From assembly GCA_944989445.1 (NCBI GenBank), contig CALYLW010000553.1:450687-514686 (forward strand): DNA of 64,000 bases, written 5' to 3'. The position numbers and the translations under genes were made by a program. The notes beneath the pieces were generated by a model. The model was not told where the DNA came from. It searched no databases and saw only the letters and a program-made list of their open reading frames with translations. This document shows positions 40,261 to 52,200 of this stretch, piece after piece; the stretch's first letter is position 1; the number at the start of each line of letters is the position of its first letter. Source of the DNA: Ampullaceana balthica. Lineage: Eukaryota; Mollusca; Gastropoda; Lymnaeidae.

Positions 40261-43200
40261 TTAAAGTTTGCTCATCTCATTTTCTGCATGAATCATCTGA
40301 AGACACGCCCGAAAGTCATCTCGAATCTCATCAACTTCGTGATCCATCTCTTCCTCCATGATGATATTCCCTCCCTTACTTGAGAACGATTTACTCCTGC
40401 AGTGAGCGCTGTTGGAAATCATTTTCAATGGCCTTGAGGAAAGACTGTTTTTGCGAGTGGCCTTAAGTATAGCAAATTTTTCCGATTCTGACTTAGTCCT
40501 CGTGGCGGCCATTTTCTGCCGACACTTCTTAGCGCTTTCTATTTTGTTGAGACCATTCCGAGAGGCACCGTCAGTGGTAATGTTTAAAGTTAGAGTTTTG
40601 GGAGTTAAGTTGTGGATACAGCCCGGTTTCTCCTCAACAGACTTGGAGCGTCCGTCCCTTGTACTACCATAGTTCTCCAGGCCTGGGCGTCTGTGTCTGT
40701 ACATGTCGCTCTGGCTGTGGCTGCTCACCAAAATTTTGGTTTTGACGGTGGCAGGACTCACACACTGACCGTTGATGTGTTGCGGGGTCATAGGGGCCTT
40801 GTAGGTCGCAGGTGTTTTGAGACGAGGGCTTCTGGGTAATGTCGAGGATTCCGTTGCGTTAATGAGGACGCCCCCAACAACGGAAGGCGTGTGGAGAGTT
40901 TCGTTGGTTAATGTGATGGCACAAGGAAGGTCATAGTTTGTAGGTCTAGGCTCACACTGCGCTTCGTCTCGGCCAATCAAAAGCCTGAGATTTGGAGCTT
41001 TACTTTGTCCATACCTTCGACGCCTCTGGGCGATTGTTTCTTGGTGCCTTGGCTGAGAAAAAAAGGTAATTAGCAGATAATGTTTGGAAAATATTTATCC
41101 AATCTTTGCTTGGGGATAAACTTATTTATCTAGTAACATATGAAATAGATCGGGTAAACTGACTTTGCTCAATGCATTATTTTAAGTCTTATGTAATAGA
41201 CGTAACACAGAAAAAGATTCTGGAGTACTCTATAAACAGAAGGTTTCCTTTTTTAATAAACTGAATTTGACAAATGCAATATCATTTGCTTTAAATAAGA
41301 TCACATTCTATGTTCAAATATTATAAGAAAAATGTTACGTTTAACTTTTAAGTGTACTTTCATGTAAAATCAAAGAATATTTTAAATAATTTTAATCACC
41401 AATAAGTAAGCATGTAAATTTACTGTAATCGTATTCTACAAAAACCATAAATATGAAAATGTAAACAAATTAATCAATGGTAGTGTGTTAAAATTCAATC
41501 ACATTATTTCAGCCTCAGAAATTAACAGTGTTAGGAAGTTAAATACAATAAAGAATAGACAGAATCCAAGTTTTTTTTGTTGACCAGCTTTTAATTTTTG
41601 TTCCTAAACGAATTTTGGATACCATTATTTTATATTTTTACAACCTAAAAAGTTTTAAAGTACAAAGTAAATGTTGTCTGGTGGCTGGATAGTGAAGTCA
41701 ATAGTGCGCTCGCCTCACCAGCTGAGGGGTGTGGGTTTGAGCCCACATAAAAGCCACAATAAAAATGATGAATGACTTAACTAAGAAAGTCTTCCGCTGA
41801 CCTGGAAGGGAGACGGCGTACCCACCAGGTCTACCAAGCCCCTAGTAAGTTCTAATGAAAACATTAGGACACCTTACGACCATCGGTTATTGGACTTAGA
41901 AAAAAAATAAATTCTCTGATGTGTTGAAGAATTGTATAATATCATCTCAAAGATTGTCTGTCAACCAATCAGAAAGAAATTACCCAGGGACATTTATCAA
42001 ACATGATGGACAGGCAGAACACAGACGGGCATCAGTCATGACAGAAAGAAAGCATTTATCCCAGACAGATATCATTCACAACAGGCAGACATCACATATT
42101 TGAATCAGAATAAAAGTGAGTTAAAATTTAACCCTCTCACTTGTGTGGTTAGTTTTATCTTGTTATTGTTGAGCTGTTGTGTGTTGACTTTTAAAATCGC
42201 AGGTCGACCTCCAAGCTGATGCCATGAGGATGACCTAGTTATGGCAGGTGTTCTTTTAGTCACATTTACAACAGGTTGCTGGAATGAGAGAGTGGTCAGT
42301 GGTCAATCAATAATTTCTGAGCTCTAAGAGAGAGATTTAAAAAAAAACAATTCTTTAAAAATTTTTGACTTCATACAATATAATACATTTTAATATAGAC
42401 TAACTGAAATAACTTTGTTTCTCGTTAAAACCTGGCCACCAGTTTTTAAGTGGGTTATACGTAGTTAATATGAATATAAATCATTACTGAATCAGGTAAT
42501 GGTACTTAACTTGTGTAATATTAAATAATTGTTTTATTTTAAGTATAGGTGATCTAATTTCGAGACTTTATTAAAGAATTAATGTAACCACTAGCCACTA
42601 CCATTAACATAGCTCATAAAGGAATTCGTACCATAACTAAGAAAATAATTTCATTAAGAGACAAGGCAAAGTAGCTTCAATGACACTGGCATTTGATAGG
42701 TTATAAGCCATTATCAATTTATTTACATTGCTAACATAGCTATGATTAATGATTTGCTAACTTTATTTATCAACACTTTGCTAACTTTATTTATCAACAC
42801 TTTGCTAACATTTATCTACTACAACAAAAAACTAGTACATTTAGTTGATATATTTTTGTTTTGACATTTAGTTAGTGAAATACGTAGGAATATAACAAAA
42901 AATTAGAATTTAAAAAAAATCTGCTTTGGTGACAACTATATTGAAGTGTTTTGTTTTCATGTGCTGTCTTCATGAATAGATTAGCTATGTAAGTTTATAT
43001 CAAAATTAATGTGTGAAGTAAGCCAGTTTGAGCATTTTATGTAGATAAACATTTTAAGTACACTTTAAGTACTCTTAAATTGCATTGAATTATAAATCCC
43101 ATGAACTCTGATCTTAAATCAAACATTGCTTACCCACAAGGTGTGTTACAACTTTACCCCGGTGTTACAACTTTTCTTGACCGTTAGAGCCATGATACTT

Positions 43201-46200
43201 TAAACCAAAGAATGTTTTTAAATTTATTCTCCAAAAAAAGAATGACGGGTAATAATCTTATAAATCTAACCCTATGAGTCAACGATTTGATCAAGCTCTT
43301 ACAATGAAGAACTATTTCCACAATTTTCATTTATGAATTTAATACTAAATTAAGTACAGTTAACTTTTATTAATTTATAATCATATCTGTTTTGTTTCCT
43401 CGAGTTAACTACCCAAAGCTAAATAGGTTAACAGATTAAATACTGTTTAAATAAAAAAGGAACTTGGGAGTAAAAATCTGTAATCAAATCTATAATTCTA
43501 TTCTTTATGGTTAAAAAAAAACACTAAGTAAATTGCAAATTTAAAGGCAGGCAAAAAAGCAACCGAAGAGACATCAAGCTTGGGCTGTGGGTGACATGGA
43601 GACTTACAGATCTCTGTCTGCAAAGCTTACTCTCAGCCCAGCTGTGATCTGTTTGGGTGGACACGTCACGCGTGCTTACTTTGTGTTTGGGTCTCCTGAT
43701 GACAATGACGTCCTGCAGCTCGTCACTGGGAAGTGGTACTGGTGCACGAGATTTCTTACCAAGTTTTTCAAGGGATCCTGTAACGGCAGTTATAAAAAAA
43801 TTCAGAAATTGAATATTAAATTTTCAATATTATGGAACTACAGATAAAAACCATTAGGCAACATGTCTTTATGCAAACGAACTGGCCTTTCTATAATAAT
43901 CTAAATCCAATTAAATTGTTTGTTTTGTTATTTAAATCTTATATTAATACATTTGCATCAGAAAGGCATGAAGAGCTAGCTTTCTTTATATCCTTTTTTG
44001 GGGTGGAGATTATTTTTGTACAAATTGTTATTCTTGCCCATAACTATAAAAGCATTGATACACACAACTAGTGATTGTCATCCGACTATATCCAGTATAC
44101 AGTGTAATGTTAATCTTCATCAATGCTTGTAACGAGATATGTGTTTTACATTTCTATTTCAAAGTTCAAGAATTAGATTACATTTAAACTTTATCAAGAG
44201 GCTTGAGTCAGGTGTGTACAAGTGTACATACGCCCTAGGATGTAACAGTTTAATAATTTAAAAATATTTTTTTAAGCAGAAAAATTACATCTTAAATTTT
44301 TGTGTGGATCAAGATAAAAGCCTACCCGAGGAAAGGTGGCACTGTGGGTTGCTGTAGGCATGGTTAAGTATGGCCTTGTGACGCATGTCCATTGGCCTTT
44401 TACCCTTTGGGGTGCCTGGGGACACGGGAAGTAAGGTTGTCTGTGATAGGCTTGGTACACGAACACCGACTGTTGTAAACTCAACATGGTCTAGGATTAT
44501 GAGCGTAGAGAAAATGTTTATGCATAATATAAATATCAATTACGGTAGATAAAAACTCGGAAAACTATTTTTAGGTGTTTACTAGTCTAACATTTGTCAG
44601 TGGGAAAATTCTTAACAACACAACAAAACACAGAAAACATTCATCCTCTTACTTGGCAATATAATAGATAGCTATACAAGAATATTTATAGATGTTTTGA
44701 GCAATGATTACTGAATTTTTTGTGAAATTTAAATTACAGAGAAACAAGGACAGAAATTTTAAATTATTTAAATCCCAAAATTAGTTTTAAACCCGTATTC
44801 AAACCAACCTGCCACTGTGTTGAGCCCTTCTCTACTAATGTCAATCCCTAGATGGGTGTGCACTGTGGGATAGTATTCTATATTGCTGTTACACCGATGT
44901 AAAGTGGCGCCCCACTCTTTACGTGGCTGGCAGGACTTGCGAAGTTTCTGGAATAAAGCCATTTAACACATGTGTCAATATTTAATAAACTTGAGAAAAT
45001 ATTTCCATTCAATTATTTGAATTTATTCAAAACAGATCACTGCTTTATTTATTCATTTAAATTTAGGTAATAGTTTATATAGTCGAAACCTGTTAAGTCG
45101 ACGGCGTTGGGGTATGAAAAATGGCGTCGACATAAATGATGATCGAGTTAAAACGAAAACCAATATGGCGGCAAAATATTAACATGTGCTTGAAATTTCT
45201 TTATGTACATGATTAATTAGTTAGCGCTAATTAGTGATGGGACGATTAATCGGAATCGTATCGGAACCCTAATATTTCTTCACTCTTTCCTAAGGTTGTA
45301 ATGACCATTCGTTTTTAAGGACCGTTTAAAATTTAAATATAACCATGGTTCCCACTCAGGAAAACGGGAAAAAGTCGGGAATTCTTAAAAAAAAATTCTT
45401 GGCCTTGAAAGTCAGGAAAAGTTATGACTAATCGCAGTTTTTATATATATATTTTTTTATTTTAAAATATATATTTATGCAGAAGTAAAGGACTTTGATT
45501 ACGACTCTGTGGTAGTGGTATGTTTTGATTCCATTTAATTAAAAAAAAAGTTACCAGTTTATAATTGTCTGCGCATGCGTTAAAAGGTCAAATTTTTCGC
45601 CTCGCCTCATGCTGCGTGTGGCATGGTATAGCCGCTCGCATTTGCCGTCGTATCAGCGAATTTAAAATACAAATAAACAAATCAATATGGTTATTTTAAG
45701 TTTAATTCTTTTGACGTGCAGGATATCTGTTACTATCAGAACGCTCTCAAATTTCCTCAGTCAATCAAACTTGTAATATAAATAAAACTATTGTGGCCTT
45801 GACCGTTGATCACAGCACGCTGTGGGCTGTGTGTACTGTGTTAGACCTCGGCCGGCAAATAAGTCTAAGCGAATTTTTAAAAAAATCATTCCTTATCAGA
45901 AATGATTTGATTTCATCGTCACGCGCGTGTTAGTCACAGTCATGTATCTTACTGGTAACAAAGCAACAACAAACTTTTAAAAGAATAATAATTTTTTTAT
46001 TTGATTAAATAAAAACCACCGTCGATTCTCGATACAAACCTTTTTTTTCATTGCTAAAGATATTCGTTTATCTTAAAAAATAAAATGATTAATACATCAG
46101 AAAATGAATTAAGTTTAATAATATATAACATGCACTGCGAAATGACGATTAACGACCTCTAACGCGATTGTCCAGTACCTCGGGTGAATACATACTCCAT

Positions 46201-49200
46201 GGATACACGTCAAAATAATAATTCACACACGCAAAACATCCGGTAATTTTTATTGAAATCTCGTAGAATCACACAATAACCAGAAGTCTCGAAGAAAAGC
46301 GAGATGTCAACACTGTTTTGAACTATAAATGCCAGAGTGCATTGCTAGGCCAACCGACGAGGATCGAGCTAACCAAGTTAAGTTGAAAATTTGGCCCTCT
46401 TTTGTGCTCGAGGTACTAGGTTTTGGCGACTTAGAAAAATCGAATTAGCCGATGAAAAAATGCTAAGACAAAGAGAGAATTTGGCGGTTCCAATAAAAAA
46501 CGTCGAGTTAGTGGGGTGGTCGAGCTAACCGAGCTCGAGGTAAGTGGGTTCGACTGTAATTATTATTGAAAAGCAGCTAAAATATTAAGAATTTTTTATT
46601 ACTTATGTAAACCCGAATTCGTCCTATTTATCCTTACCTCTACAAACCCTCCACTTTTTGTTTGTGAAACTTCATGAAGACCCCCTAAAATGATAGGGAC
46701 TAGCAGCAGAAGCCAGAATATAAGACTTATGACCTTGACCCACCATGGATGCTTCAACTGCTCATCTTTGCTGAGCACCGACACCAAAGTACTGACCACT
46801 AACATCTGGACATTAGAAATGGACACTTGGCTGTTTCACGCAATGTTTCTAAAGGTTTTAATATGATTCTTTTAAAACATCTTTATTAAAGCTGTATCTA
46901 AAAAAAGGTATGAAGTCATTTATTCAATGACTGTAATAGATAATTAAATTGACTTATAAATATAGATTTAACCATAAAAGTAAAGCACTTTACCAATACT
47001 TTTATTTTTTTGTTTTGTTGACTTGATGTTTCATGGAATAAACTTCTTAAAATTATCTTTTTTATTTTTAAGAATGAAAAATAAAATTTTTTTTATAAAA
47101 ATCTCTGTGACTTTATTGCGCAACAATTTAATAATAACTTTGCCATTAATTATTGTGAGATTGCTCAGAGAAGAAACATAAACAAACAAAACTTTAGTCT
47201 TCACTGAGAAGAACTTTTTAGACACTACAACTTCTGTGACCAAATAATCAAGGTCTGTAACTTACAGCAATCAAACTGGGACACACAACTGCCCAGATGA
47301 GTCTCCACCACCAGCCAATGGGGGTATTGACCATCCTGCTGATGTCAGTACACAGCCTCCCTATTCCATAGATCCAGGCAAAAGCAACAACTGTAGCACC
47401 ACCAATAAACAACTGGGGAAGCCCTGACAGGTAGGTGTCCATGATGGAGACAATATGGAAACCAACCTAGTAGAAGAAAAATTATCTTTTTATACTCATT
47501 AGAATATTTCATATATGTTTTAAAGCATTAAATATGCATAAAGATGAAAACAGATATCAACCTTACGACCAAAAGTATTTAATAATTAAAACAGCACCTG
47601 CATTAGAAATTCCAAAGTTTGAAATGGATGTGAAAAATTGGCTATGAAAGTATATTTCAGTGCCAGATTTCTGAAAGTTGATGAGCAAAAGCAAAAACTA
47701 GGTTAGAAGCTTCAATTTTTTTATACATGATATCAAATTTTAAGCTGAAAAAAAATCAAAATTCTAAGGGACCACATTGAAGACTACAGCCTTCATTGCA
47801 GTATATGGTGGCATGACTCACCTGAAACATCATAGGAAGTCCAAGGAAAGCTTCAACTCCACATACAGCCAGCACTAACCACGTTTTATGTTTCTTGAAA
47901 GAATTGCTGTAGAAATCCATGAGTGAGGTCACCGCTGTGGTCATTGTGGCCACGCACGTGAGTATGCCGGACAGAACCATAACAACGAAGGTCAAAATGG
48001 CCCAGAACAGTGGCCAGGGAAGCATTAACGTGGCCTTGGACAAGGTGACAAATGAAAGTCCAATGTCTGGAACAGAATTTTGTTTAGGCTGGTCAAAATG
48101 CCATCAGCTGAGTCGGTCAGTTATGCTTAGGGAAAACATAAATCACTGAACATAAAAGTTTAACTGTCTAAAACAGAGCCTGATAAAAGGGCCCTTGTCA
48201 CTATCCCAGAATACAGAAAACAAAAAAATATTTTTCATGAGTTAGCAATGGACTGGTGCTTATGACAAAGAAATTTTGTTTGGAGTTGCATAATTTTCTT
48301 TCATAAAATTAATTAAAACAAACTGTGATATTTCAATTGAACATGGGCTTCTTTATTTTATCCTAAGTTTTACCTATCTTCTATCTTAGCTATACAGACG
48401 CTCCTTCTATGCAGAAGATAATTGCATCCACAGACCATGACAGATGATCTGTTGGCAAGTGATGCAGCGATCACAGGCCACGCTTTGTGGGTTCCACGCA
48501 TTACCCAGCCGCCTAACTAGTGTTAGGTACCCATTTGGAGCTGGGTGACTCAGGGGAGGCCCTAGGCCCCGGGAACAAATCCTTGCATTCACATGGATTC
48601 GAACCCGTGACCATCAGTACACCAGTCGAGCGCACTGCCACTCGACCACCGCACCCCGTACAAAACCATAGAGGTTACCTCATTAATTATCCAATATGAG
48701 AGAGAAGTTATCCCAAAAATTAGCCAAAAGAACAGAAGTAAAGCTATTTGACTACTGAAGGTCACATCCTTAGAAAACAATGTATTTGAAATTTTTACTA
48801 CCATTAGTCAGTTTAGACTAGATGAATTATTATAGGTGATATTATCTCCCAATTTTGTCTTACCTGCCTTGGCAGCATGTTGAATATCTGACCCGGTGGT
48901 ATGTGCTATTGTGCCTATGACAGCAAAGACAACAAGACTACACAGTAGACTCATCCCTGTGTCAATAATGCAAAGCAGGGCTGCTTCTCTGTTGGAATAT
49001 AACATTGTAAAATTAGTATAACAAAATGTATAAGCACTCAGAATAAAATAATAGAATTCCTGAACTGTATATTAGAAAAAACTTGATTTATACATTAGTA
49101 ACAAGCAGAAGATGTGCTATTAAGATGTAACAGTATGCAGGAAATAGACTCATTACAACCATTTCATAATAATAAGAAAGCTTTCAACAAAAGTTTACAA

Positions 49201-52200
49201 CCCATAGAACGTAGGATGCAAGAACCTTCTGTACTGTTTAAAAAAAATTAGGGCTGCGGAAATTAACAATTAATTTCTCGATTAATTGTTAAAAATAAAA
49301 TTTTATCGATTAAATATTGATTAAAATAATTTTTATCGATAAAAGTTTGATTAAAATTTAAGAAAATATTTATAACATTTTTTTCTTCTATTTATCAAAA
49401 AAGATAATTGATTATTAATAAGTAATAATAATTTATATATTTTTTAACATACACACTACTCCTGCGTATTATTATAATTTATGTAGATGTGCAGATGTAA
49501 ACAAGAAATGTCGACTAATGACAGCTGCAGCTTAGTTAAATTTAATAATATAAACGGAAAGGTGAGCAAACATTTTCTTTTTAAGCTAACTGTGGATGGC
49601 AAAGTAGAAGATGGTGAAAAAGTTTAATGTGTTCCCTGCCGTAAATAATTTGCTTTTAGGGGATCAAATACATCGCTGAGGTACCACGTTCAGCACAAAC
49701 ATATTAGACAGGGTAAATAGCTCAATAAAACAACAAATGTCAATTACTTGTTTTTGTTACTTCCTATGAGATGTTCAGTTAAATGATGTCATAAATTATA
49801 ATTTTTGGCTTTAATCGAAATTAACAATTTAATTAATGAAATTAATAATTAATTTTTCAAAAGTTAACGATTAAATTTAAATCAATCGTTACCAGCCCTA
49901 AAACAACATGTATATATATATACAGTCGGACTGAAAGGAACCTGAAAAAAATTCAACTTACGGAGTTTACGAGTTAGGGAAAAGGTTGCAATAGGTGCAG
50001 AATTTGGCCGGGACCTAACAATTTATTAGATATAGGGAGGTTTTCGACTTCAGGGAAGTTCAACTTAGCGAAGTCCGACTGTATATACATAACAGAATAT
50101 AGAGATAAAGAACATTCTGTATTTATTTGGAACTTATTTGGGCATTCTTTTAAACTTCTAGAAGGCTTGCCTTCACAAAAATAGCACACACATAATCTCT
50201 ACACCAAAAAAATGTAATTAAACTACCTCTTGGCAACTTTCTCATGCAATCAAACATAATAATAAAACAATGTACATTCAATTAATGCACTTTTAGTATT
50301 GTAAAAATATAAAAATTATTATTAATTATTTCAATTTGACAACAGTTTAAACATTTCTTTTGCTTTATTATTGAGTGTTTATTTTAAGACGGTCCGACAG
50401 TGTAACGTGGAAGTTTTTATTTTCAAATTTTCATTGGGGTCAAAATAAACTGCATTCACCTGATGACATTGTTGCTGAATTTGTTGTATGTTCCCATAGC
50501 AACCAGACTGCCACATCCCAGTGACATGGAGAAGAACACTTGAGATGTAGCATCTCTCCAAACTTGTCCCTCCATTAACTTGGACCATTGGAGTGTGAAG
50601 AGAAAACTGTGGATTTTATTATTACTTTTTTAAAGACTTTTAAACTTTTGCATGTTAACATGACCAATCATTTGCATTTCTTGTTTAATAAATTATTAAT
50701 ATTATTGATATGAGTCATTAATTTTTATATTAATCCTACATACACACAATTTCTAGACAGAAAATAGGTATCTTTAAAAAAAATTAATTTAAAAAAACAT
50801 AAATAATAAGAGTTTAATTTATAAATGGCTGTGTTCCAATAATATAAAATACTAAATTATATCAGAATTTTACATATCAAAATCTTTTTGTTTCTTTCTA
50901 AAAGTAAAGTGTGAAATAATTTTTTTAGCTAACAAAAAATACATAATAATGGGGAAAACAAAATATAATATGCCAGAATTTCCAGTTGTGAAATTATTAA
51001 AATGTTATATATAAAAACAAAACAGAAGTCACTTAACACAAAAATGGGTGTCGGATTTAGCTTTTTTTATTTTTTACTGGAAATCAAAATCATTTATTTC
51101 AAAAAGTTTTTCTAACCTCAGTCCATCATGTCCCCCAATCAAGGAGCTTGACCTCACAAGCAAGATGACCAAGGTGATGAATGTCAAGGTCAAAAATAAA
51201 TATGTAGTCTGTGGAAAATCAAAGATCCACAACAGTAATTTTAGTTATAGCATAACTGGTCCAGTATATTTTAATATAAAAATGATCTTGTAACTAAGTG
51301 AAAAAAACTTTTATAACAAATTTGTAATATTTTGTATGCATGAATGCATAGTCTGGCAACAAAAATTAAAATTCTCTTAAATAAAACATAATATTTAAAT
51401 CTGCTTAAGATGAAAATTATAAATTAATCCTATTATTACTATTATATAGCATATAGTTTTGGCTTCATTTCACTCAATGAAAATGGATAAACTGAAATTT
51501 ATGTAAATTATAACAAATATTTTAACATTAGCAATTTTAACAAAGAACTAATTATGTAAGATATTTTAAAGTTAGACTATTTTGACATAAGAAATTTAAA
51601 CATAAATTTTATAAATATATTTGATATACGAAGCTCAGTCACCCTCTGTCAATACATCTTAATTCTATGTTGCCATTATTGTGATTAAGCGAAATTTTTA
51701 GATTTTTAACATCGAGATTAGTGATAAATTACATAGAATCTTGATGAGGCTTTGTGACATAATTAATAAACTGATAAGATTAACCCTGGCATTAATAAAA
51801 GAAAGGAATAATAATTAAAATAATTCTCATTTCTATTGTGCTGGTACCCATACATATCAAATGCTCATAGCACATATAGCATAACTGATAGAAAAAAGAA
51901 AGTTTAGATGATAGTTAGAAAGTGAAAACAATAGAGTTAGAGAATAGAATGAGTGGTCCAATGCTTAATAAAAAGCCAATTTAGTGCTAGTCTATATCCC
52001 TAGTGCTAGTCTATATCCCTAGTGCTAGTCTATATCCCTAGTGCTAGTCTATATCCCTACGCTAGTCTATATCCCTAGTGCTAGTCTATATCCCTAGTGC
52101 TAGTCTATATCCCTAGTGCTAGTCTATATCCCTAGTGCTAGTCTATATCCCTAGTGCTAGTCTATATCCCTAGTGCTAGTCTATATCCCTAGTGCTAGTC

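Noticed and set aside
40412..40839. Plus-strand ORFs opposite the last SLC6-A exon
   Set aside because: They are antisense shadows; the minus-strand frame joins upstream SLC6 exons in phase.
50379..50588. ORF reading MVQVNGGTSLERCYISS
   Set aside because: The neighbouring frame reads the SLC6 TM6 motif VWRDATSQVFFS and splices in phase.
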